Assembly (NCBI GenBank): GCA_016869275.1
Contig: VGEO01000004.1
Coordinates: forward strand, 1 to 64,000
Length of the DNA stretch: 64,000 nucleotides
From: Alphaproteobacteria bacterium
Lineage (GTDB): Bacteria > Pseudomonadota > Alphaproteobacteria > SHVV01
Reading direction: 5' to 3'
In this document: positions 58,594 through 64,000 of the stretch, in pieces
Layout of the letters: each line of letters opens with the position of its first letter
Numbering within the stretch: the first letter of the stretch is position 1
The notes under the pieces: model-generated
Seen by the model: the letters and a program-made list of their open reading frames with translations, nothing else
Databases searched by the model: none
Told to the model about the DNA's origin: nothing
Made by a program: the position numbers and the translations under genes

Positions 58594-59292
58594 ATGCGCT
58601 ACGCCTCGCCCCTCGTCCGCGGCCGCTTGGTCCGGCGCTACAAGCGGTTCCTCGCCGACGTCGAACTCGACGGCGGCCAAACCGTCACCGCCCACTGCGC
58701 TAATCCCGGCTCGATGCTCGGGGTCGCGTCTCCGGGTGCCGAGGTCTGGCTCTCGCGCGCGGCCAACCCCAAGCGCAAGCTCGCCCTTACCTGGGAGCTC
58801 GTCCGAATCGGATCGTCCCTGGTCGGCATCAACGCAATGCACGCGAATTCGATCGTCGCCGAGGCGATCGCCGCCGGTACCCTCCCGGCGCTCACGGGTT
58901 ATGCCCGCGCCCGGCGCGAGGTTCGCTACGGCAAGAGCTCGCGGATCGACCTCCTGCTCGAAGACGACGCCCGGCCGCCGTGCTTCATCGAGATCAAGAA
59001 CGTCCATCTTGCCCGCCAGCCGCCGCTCGCCGAGTTCCCCGACGCCGTCACCGCCCGCGGCGCCAAGCACCTCGCCGAACTCGCCCGTGTCGTCGGCGAC
59101 GGCGCCCGCGCCGTCATGGTCTACCTCGTCCAGCGCGAGGACTGCGATCGTTTCGCGCCCGCCGCCGACATCGACCCGGCCTATGCCGCCGCCTTCGCCC
59201 GGGCGCGCACGCACGGCGTCGAGGTGCTGGTCTACGGCTGCCGCGTCACGCCGGAGGAAATCCGGGTGGACCGGCGCCTCGGTTTCGAATAA
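58594..59292 (+). CDS. sfsA: SfsA DNA/RNA nuclease
   Basis: A 232-residue SfsA protein. [61 protein letters not shown] (Asp..Glu-x-Lys nuclease-like core) and [33 protein letters not shown] match the family. Originally named for sugar fermentation stimulation, it carries a restriction-like nuclease fold. ATG 58594 lies before the conserved start. It precedes map. Confidence 0.93.
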   Translation: MRYASPLVRGRLVRRYKRFLADVELDGGQTVTAHCANPGSMLGVASPGAEVWLSRAANPKRKLALTWELVRIGSSLVGINAMHANSIVAEAIAAGTLPALTGYARARREVRYGKSSRIDLLLEDDARPPCFIEIKNVHLARQPPLAEFPDAVTARGAKHLAELARVVGDGARAVMVYLVQREDCDRFAPAADIDPAYAAAFARARTHGVEVLVYGCRVTPEEIRVDRRLGFE

Positions 59293-59313
59293 TTAACCGG
59301 TCCGCCCTAGATT

Positions 59314-60141
59314 ATGGCCAGCATGGTCTATCTCGACGCCGCCACCGCGCCCGTCCGCAACACCGGAGCCATCAAGCTCTACCGCGCCGCCGACTTCGAC
59401 GGCATGCGGGCGGCCGGGCGGCTCGCAGCCGAGACGCTCGATTACATCACACCGGCGGTTCAGCCCGGAGTCACGACCGATCATCTCGATCAGCTGTGCT
59501 ACGACTTCATCGTCAAACGCGGTGCGATCCCGGCGCCGCTCAATTACCGCGGCTTTCCCAAGTCGATCTGCACTTCGATCAACCACGTCGTCTGTCACGG
59601 CATCCCCGGCGACAAGCTGCTGCAGACGGGCGACATCGTGAACATCGACGTCACCGTGATCCTCGACGGCTGGCACGGCGATTCGAACCGGATGTATCCA
59701 GTGGGCGACGTCGGCGTCAAAGGCCGGCGCCTCTGCGACGTCACCTACGAAGCGATGATGCGCGGGATCGAGGCGGTCAAGCCGGGCGCGACCCTAGGCG
59801 ACGTCGGCCATGCCATCCAGACCTACGCCGAGAAGCACCGCTGCGCGGTGGTGCGCGATTTTTGCGGCCACGGCTTGGGCCGGGTCTTTCACGATGCGCC
59901 CAACGTGCTCCATTACGGCGAGCCCGGCACCGGGCCCGAGTTCAAGGAAGGCATGTTCTTCACGATCGAGCCGATGATCAATTTGGGCGGCTGGCAGGTG
60001 AAAATCCTGGCCGACGGCTGGACCGCCGTGACCAAGGACCGCTCGCTCTCGGCCCAGTTCGAGCACTCGATCGGCGTGACCGCGACCGGCCACGAGATCT
60101 TCACGCTCTCGCCTGCCGGGCATACCTGCCCGACCGCCTAG
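59314..60141 (+). CDS. map: type I methionine aminopeptidase
   Basis: A 275-residue Map, removing N-terminal Met from new proteins. Metal-ligand motifs: ASP ligands in NIDVTVILDGWHGDSNRM, His in GHGLGRVFHDAP, and Glu in FTIEPMINLGG, with the final Glu near the C terminus (SAQFEHSIGVT). It has an N-terminal extension of ~25 residues and no SH3-binding motif. ATG 59314 lies 22 bases after sfsA, likely one operon with sfsA and radC. Essential in most bacteria. Confidence 0.94.
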   Translation: MASMVYLDAATAPVRNTGAIKLYRAADFDGMRAAGRLAAETLDYITPAVQPGVTTDHLDQLCYDFIVKRGAIPAPLNYRGFPKSICTSINHVVCHGIPGDKLLQTGDIVNIDVTVILDGWHGDSNRMYPVGDVGVKGRRLCDVTYEAMMRGIEAVKPGATLGDVGHAIQTYAEKHRCAVVRDFCGHGLGRVFHDAPNVLHYGEPGTGPEFKEGMFFTIEPMINLGGWQVKILADGWTAVTKDRSLSAQFEHSIGVTATGHEIFTLSPAGHTCPTA

Positions 60142-60214
60142 TCCCAGCCGGCGCCCTCGTCGGCGCCCGGCCCACGCCTAAACCTTCCCTAAGAGTCGTT
60201 AGGGAGGGAATGCC

Positions 60215-60955
60215 GTGCCCTATCGGACCCGCTACCGCACCTTTCGGGACGCGCGCTCGCGCTGGCGAGCGCCGCCGCCGGCAACTGCGCCATCGGCCGC
60301 CCTGGCCGGGCGCAAAGCCCGACTCCTGGCCGCCTTACCTAATGCTCTGGAAGATAAAGACTTTCTAACCCTGCTCCTGCTCGCCTTAGGACCGCCCGAC
60401 GGGGCGCCGGCCGCTGCCCACGCGTTGATCGCGCGCTTTGGCACGTTCGCCAGAGCCGCGGCCGCCGACCCGGCGGTACTACGAACGATCCCGGGCATCG
60501 GCGAGGACGCGATCTTTGCCCTCAAACTCGCCCCGGCGGCGGCGCTCCGACTGCTCCGCGCCGATATCGTTGGCCGCTCGGTCCTGAGTTCGGGCCAGGC
60601 CGTGATCGACTATTGCCGCGCCGCCGCGGCTGGGGCGCCGCGCGAGCAATTCCGGCTCCTCTTCCTCAATCGCAAGAACGGCGTCATCGCCGACGAAGTC
60701 CAGCAGGAGGGGACCGTCGACCACGCGCCGGTCTATCCGCGCGAGGTCGTTCGCCGCGCGCTCGAGGTCGGCGCCAGCGCGCTGATCCTGGTGCACAACC
60801 ACCCTTCGGGCGACCCGACGCCGTCGCCGGCCGATATCGCCATGACCCGCGCCATCGCCGCCGCCGCCAAGACGCTCGACATCGCCCTCCACGACCACAT
60901 CGTGATCGGCGGTGCCGGCCATGTGAGCTTCCGTGCAGCCGGGCTCCTGCCGTGA
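60215..60955 (+). CDS. radC: RadC/MPN (JAB1-domain) family protein
   Basis: A 246-residue RadC with an N-terminal helix-hairpin-helix part (LARAIPGIGEDAIFALKLAPA-type) and a JAB1 metal-binding domain: LFLNRKNGVIADE and the JAMM motif LVHNHPSGDPTPSPADIAMTRAI. The HxHPSGD...D is intact. Originally tied to DNA repair, but function is now unclear. GTG 60215 is used; the ribosome-binding site AGGGAGGG lies within a small hairpin (60184-60209). An Arg-rich, basic start is unusual. Confidence 0.9.
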   Translation: MPYRTRYRTFRDARSRWRAPPPATAPSAALAGRKARLLAALPNALEDKDFLTLLLLALGPPDGAPAAAHALIARFGTFARAAAADPAVLRTIPGIGEDAIFALKLAPAAALRLLRADIVGRSVLSSGQAVIDYCRAAAAGAPREQFRLLFLNRKNGVIADEVQQEGTVDHAPVYPREVVRRALEVGASALILVHNHPSGDPTPSPADIAMTRAIAAAAKTLDIALHDHIVIGGAGHVSFRAAGLLP

Positions 60956-60969
60956 CCGAGCCGTGACCG

Positions 60970-61125
60970 GACTCAGTTCGATCTAACAGCCTAGCGGTCC
61001 GAATCCCCCACCCGTTCGTCCCACGGGCCGGCCTCAACGAAGGGTCGGCCGTCGAAATCACCGAAAGTGACGGCGCCCTCGTGGTGCGAAAGCTCCGCTA
61101 TCGGCTCGACGATCGCGCGTGCGCA
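60970..61125 (+). pseudogene. relic of an AbrB/MazE-type antitoxin
   Basis: About 40 codons read NSLAVRIPHPFVPRAGLNEGSAVEITESDGALVVRKLRYRLDD, matching the swapped-hairpin AbrB domain (WGNSLAVRIPxxxxxxxGLxxGxxVEIxxxxGxLVVxxxRxxYxLDxLL). The start codon and WG of the WGNS motif are lost (RSNS instead), and the C-terminal tail is out of frame. No toxin gene follows. It occupies most of the 230-base gap between radC and the DUF1704 gene. Confidence 0.6.
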
Positions 61126-61187
61126 CGCCGATATCGTCGACGAGGTGCGCGCCAAGCTCCTGCTTTTGATCTAGTCGGAGGCTGCGA

Positions 61188-62489
61188 CTACGACGCCAGG
61201 AGGTCTTGGTAGTACTTCTGGACCTTCTTCAAATCGATGCGGTTCAGGAAGTTCGAATAGGCCATCCACACCGCTAGGCCGTTCAGGTCCTTGAATTGCG
61301 GCGGCAGGTAGAGCGGCGCGTCGATGACGCCGGCCTGGTATTGGCGGTAGAGCACCGGCACGTCCTCGAGCGTGATCTTGCCGACGAATAGAAACGGGAT
61401 CACCTCGGGTCGTCCGAACCGGATCGCGGTGCGGAGGAAGTTGTAGACCATGATGAAGCCGCGGGCGTAGACGGTGTCCTTGGTGAACGGCACGCCGCCG
61501 GTCACCATGCCGCCGCGGAAAATGCGGCGCGCGTGGGTGTAGCAGTCCTGCTCGCTATAGCCCTCGGTGCGATAGAACTCGCAGACGTCGAGAAAATCGG
61601 CGCCGTCCTCGGCCTTGTCGCAGGCGATGATGCGGTTGTTGATCTTGCGCGCGCGATCCATCGTCATCGCGAAGTGGAAGATCTCCATCAGCACCGCAAG
61701 ACCTTCCTGGATGTGCGTGCAACAAGGCGGACCCTTGCCGAGCCAGGTCGCGATCCGCTGCTTCGAACCCGAGAGCGTGGTGCCGATGTGGACCCACCCC
61801 TCGTGGACTTCGAGGATGTCGCGATCGCGGGTCGAGAACATGCCGCCGCGCCGGACCTTGACGTAGTCCGAGCCAGCGGCGGCATCGGAAACGATGCCGT
61901 CGTCCAGCGAAACGTGGACTTCGTGGTCGTGGAAATAGTCGTCGAACCGGCCCTGAAGCTGATCGACCAGCTGATCGGCAGTGATGTTCTTGGGGTGTGA
62001 GGCGCCGAGCTGCGAATCGGAAACGCCCGAGAGCATCTTGTACATCAGGCGCCCGAGCTGCACCGCGGTCGTCTCTTCGTCGATGAAGTGGTCCTTGGGG
62101 CTGCCGTAGAGGATGCGCGAGTATTTGTGATAATCGGGCATGCCGCGCGCGACCAGCATGCGGACCGCGTCCTGATACTCGCCGCAGTTCCGGATGATGA
62201 TGCGGCCCAGATCGTCGTCGGCGCCGACCGCCTCGGCGGTGTCGCGCTTGATCTGGTCGATTTCCTCGATCTTGGCCGCGGGATCGAAGTTGAGCGCGTT
62301 CTTATCTCGGTAGTAGTCGGCGTCGACCTTGGGCAGCTTCTTGAACTTGCCCTTGAAGAAATCTTCTTCGACTTGGTCGTCCCAGTTGATCGCGTTGAGA
62401 ATGCGAATCGGTTTCTGAGCCTTGACCAAGCGATCGGAAAGCGAGCCAATGCGCTCTTTGTATGTCAACCAGACGTTCCTCTTAGACAT
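61188..62489 (-). CDS. DUF1704 family protein (QEGLA-motif putative metallopeptidase)
   Basis: A 433-residue DUF1704 protein. It carries the HExxxH zinc motif (HEGWVHIG near residue 235), then the family-defining QEGLAVLMEI near residue 270, where Glu can act as third ligand. Relatives include proteins named flavohemoglobin expression-modulating QEGLA motif proteins, and the tubulin/microtubule carboxypeptidases (MATCAP) of eukaryotes share the domain. So a peptidase activity is plausible. ATG 62489 (MSKRNVW) is chosen; GGTGGGG lies 6 bases upstream, so the preceding GTG at 62501 is likely part of the ribosome-binding site. Confidence 0.88.
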   Translation of the reverse strand: MSKRNVWLTYKERIGSLSDRLVKAQKPIRILNAINWDDQVEEDFFKGKFKKLPKVDADYYRDKNALNFDPAAKIEEIDQIKRDTAEAVGADDDLGRIIIRNCGEYQDAVRMLVARGMPDYHKYSRILYGSPKDHFIDEETTAVQLGRLMYKMLSGVSDSQLGASHPKNITADQLVDQLQGRFDDYFHDHEVHVSLDDGIVSDAAAGSDYVKVRRGGMFSTRDRDILEVHEGWVHIGTTLSGSKQRIATWLGKGPPCCTHIQEGLAVLMEIFHFAMTMDRARKINNRIIACDKAEDGADFLDVCEFYRTEGYSEQDCYTHARRIFRGGMVTGGVPFTKDTVYARGFIMVYNFLRTAIRFGRPEVIPFLFVGKITLEDVPVLYRQYQAGVIDAPLYLPPQFKDLNGLAVWMAYSNFLNRIDLKKVQKYYQDLLAS

Positions 62490-62584
62490 GATGATCCCCA
62501 CCGGAGCGATCTCATTTTTTCTTGATATTACAGCAATTTAGAGGATCGTCCAGCGGTGGGACGGAAAATTGCTATAACCCGGCG

Positions 62585-63049
62585 ATGAACGACCGCGCGC
62601 GCCCCGGCGCCCTGGCCGACGATCGACGCTACCCGAGCCGGCCTTTCGTCGGCGTCGGTGCCGTCGTCTTCAAAGGCGCCGACGTGCTTTTGATCCAACG
62701 CGGCAAGCCGCCGCGCCAGGGCCAGTGGAGCCTGCCCGGCGGGTTGCAGCGGGTGGGCGAAACGGTATTCGAGGCCGGCGTGCGCGAGGTACGCGAGGAG
62801 ACGGGCCTCACCGTCGAGCCGATCGCGCTCATCGATGTCGTCGATTCGATCACGCGCGACGAGAACGGCCGGCCTCAGTATCACTACACGTTGGTGGACA
62901 TCCTGGCCGAGTGGCGGGCCGGCGAAGCGGTGGCCGGCGACGACGCCGCGGCCGTTGCCTGGACCGCGCTCGACGACCTTGCGCGGTTTAGGCTGTGGTC
63001 GGAATCGGAGCGCATCATTCATCTCGCAGCGACCAAGCGCCGCGCTTGA
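62585..63049 (+). CDS. NUDIX hydrolase
   Basis: A 154-residue NUDIX protein. The Nudix box is complete: GGLQRVGETVFEAGVREVREETG (Gx5Ex7REUxEExGU). VGVGAVVFKGADVLLIQRGKPPRQGQWSLP is the usual opening of ADP-ribose pyrophosphatase/mutT-like members. Substrate is a nucleoside diphosphate linked to another moiety; unspecified. TATAAC (62573-62578) lies only 6 bases before the ATG, so this transcript too may be leaderless. Confidence 0.93.
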   Translation: MNDRARPGALADDRRYPSRPFVGVGAVVFKGADVLLIQRGKPPRQGQWSLPGGLQRVGETVFEAGVREVREETGLTVEPIALIDVVDSITRDENGRPQYHYTLVDILAEWRAGEAVAGDDAAAVAWTALDDLARFRLWSESERIIHLAATKRRA

Positions 63050-63207
63050 TCGCTGTGGCAAATACCGGCAGGCGTCTTAAACTATCGCCATCGAACGCGG
63101 CTCTCGCGATGCTCAAAAAATAGGACCGCGCCCGGTGTTTGTTGGTGCGTTCGTGCGTGCATGCCGCCGGCGCGGCGGCATGAGCAAACCGTCAACGGAG
63201 GACACCC

Positions 63208-64000
63208 ATGATGACCCGTTTCGCTATCGCGTTGGGGCTGGCAGCCTTGCTCTTGGGCACGGCCGCGAGTGTCGACGCGCAAGAGAAGAAAGTCAGGATT
63301 GGCTGGTCGATTTCGAAATCGGGCTTCCTTGCCGTCGCCACCAACGTGCAAATTCAGGCCTATGAGCTGTGGCGCGAGCAGGTGAACGTGCGCGGCGGCC
63401 TCGACATCGGCGGCAAGGAAAAACGCCAAGTCGAGTACGTGATCTACGACGATCAATCGGACAGCGGCAAGATCCCGCAGATCTACGAGAAATTGATCAA
63501 CGACGACAAGGTCGACCTCATCTTCACGCCCTACGCGACGCCGCTCCACATCGCGATGACGGCGGTAGTCGAGAAGAACCGGATGCCGGCGATCGGCAAC
63601 ACCGCTTCCTCGACCAATATCCGCGAGATGGGAGGCCGCTACATGTTCTGGACTTGGCCGGCACCCGACCTATTCGTGCCGGTGATCGTCGATTTCTTGC
63701 AGAACGTCGGGGTCAAGAGCGCCGCGCTGATGACGCTGCAGCTCCCGGTCAACCTCGAATACAAGAAGTTCACCGTCCCGTTGTTGAACGAGAAAGGCAT
63801 CAAGCTCGGCGTCAACCAAGAGTATCCGCCCGACATCAAGGACGTGACGACGATGGCGCAAAGCATCAAGGCGTCCAACGTCGATGCCGTGATCGGTTAC
63901 TCGTATCCCGGCGACAGCATCCTTTACATCGACAAGGCGCGCGAGATCGACATCAAGGCGCCACTCCAGTTCCTGCTGATCGCGCCGCATATTCCGTTCA
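63208..64000 (+). CDS. branched-chain amino acid-type ABC substrate-binding protein, N-terminal part, cut by window edge
   Basis: At least 264 residues of a periplasmic binding protein. Signal peptide FAIALGLAALLLGTAASVDAQE, then KKVRIGWSISKSGFLAVATNVQIQAYELWREQVNVRGGL, VEYVIYDDQSDSGKIPQIYEKLINDDKVDLIFTPYATPLH; this is the Leu/Ile/Val-binding fold (type I). It could serve the LivHMGF transporter at 26-30 kb or one beyond the edge. GGAGGA lies before ATG 63208. The C-terminal half lies outside the window. Confidence 0.93.
   Translation, partial: MMTRFAIALGLAALLLGTAASVDAQEKKVRIGWSISKSGFLAVATNVQIQAYELWREQVNVRGGLDIGGKEKRQVEYVIYDDQSDSGKIPQIYEKLINDDKVDLIFTPYATPLHIAMTAVVEKNRMPAIGNTASSTNIREMGGRYMFWTWPAPDLFVPVIVDFLQNVGVKSAALMTLQLPVNLEYKKFTVPLLNEKGIKLGVNQEYPPDIKDVTTMAQSIKASNVDAVIGYSYPGDSILYIDKAREIDIKAPLQFLLIAPHIPF

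Noticed and set aside
60184..60209. Hairpin containing the radC ribosome-binding site as a riboswitch or thermosensor
   Set aside because: The stem has a mismatch and is short, with no conserved ligand-binding structure evident; noted only in the radC entry.

Overview
The window looks like a chromosomal segment of a high-GC alphaproteobacterium, probably Rhodospirillales-like. I base this on base composition and gene content: a ChpT-type histidine phosphotransferase, alphaproteobacterial NAD kinase and SfsA/Map/RadC genes, and the density of ABC, TRAP and MFS importers and amidohydrolases. I saw no plasmid backbone, phage, IS element or CRISPR array. One tRNA gene (Leu, anticodon UAA) is present.

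Region by region. 1-2 kb: the 5' end of an fdrA / DUF1116 operon on the minus strand. 2-5 kb: GMC oxidoreductase, beta-carbonic anhydrase and ChpT. 5.2-13.4 kb: a formate dehydrogenase and molybdenum-cofactor island (fused FdsG-FdsB, FdsA, an interrupted M23 peptidase, a ModE-like DNA-binding protein without a molybdate domain, MobA, FdhD, MoaA), with a Mo-box-like palindrome in the fdhD-moaA divergent gap. 13.3-18.3 kb: maleate isomerase/racemase homologue, NAD kinase, threonine synthase, interrupted TetR regulator, MFS. 18.3-31 kb: a catabolic block with three tandem paralogous amidohydrolases, a fourth amidohydrolase of another family, RidA-like and cupin proteins, a MazEF-type toxin-antitoxin pair, an arylformamidase-like hydrolase, four branched-chain-amino-acid-type ABC genes (livHMGF) and a class III cyclase. 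31-34.7 kb: intradiol dioxygenase, amidase, MFS. 34.7-36.7 kb: a decayed locus with truncated and frameshifted pieces of caspase-type and other secreted proteins. 36.7-50 kb: Fe-S protein, three EamA exporters, DODA dioxygenase, GFA protein, TAXI-TRAP transporter, a pair of uncharacterised paralogues that resemble glycosyltransferases, GNAT, LLM oxidoreductase, DUF1194 protein and an interrupted methyltransferase. 50.8-54 kb: tRNA-Leu, a further amidohydrolase with an SDR, a relic of yet another amidohydrolase, a GC-rich hairpin repeat and a hydrolase. 54-57 kb: a TPR/O-GlcNAc-transferase-like gene whose single frame holds three TAG codons. 57-64 kb: GNAT, CinA-like, SfsA, Map, RadC, an AbrB-antitoxin relic, a DUF1704 putative metallopeptidase, a NUDIX hydrolase and the start of a branched-chain-amino-acid-type binding protein.

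Two themes stand out. The genes at 5-13 kb form a coherent unit: the formate dehydrogenase needs bis-MGD cofactor, and MoaA, MobA and FdhD supply or sulfurate it, with a local regulator and candidate operator. Second, several otherwise intact genes carry isolated in-frame stop codons (TAG, TAA and TGA), each explicable by one G:C to A:T change. This could be recent pseudogenisation, assembly error, or readthrough; it cannot be settled from this sequence alone.
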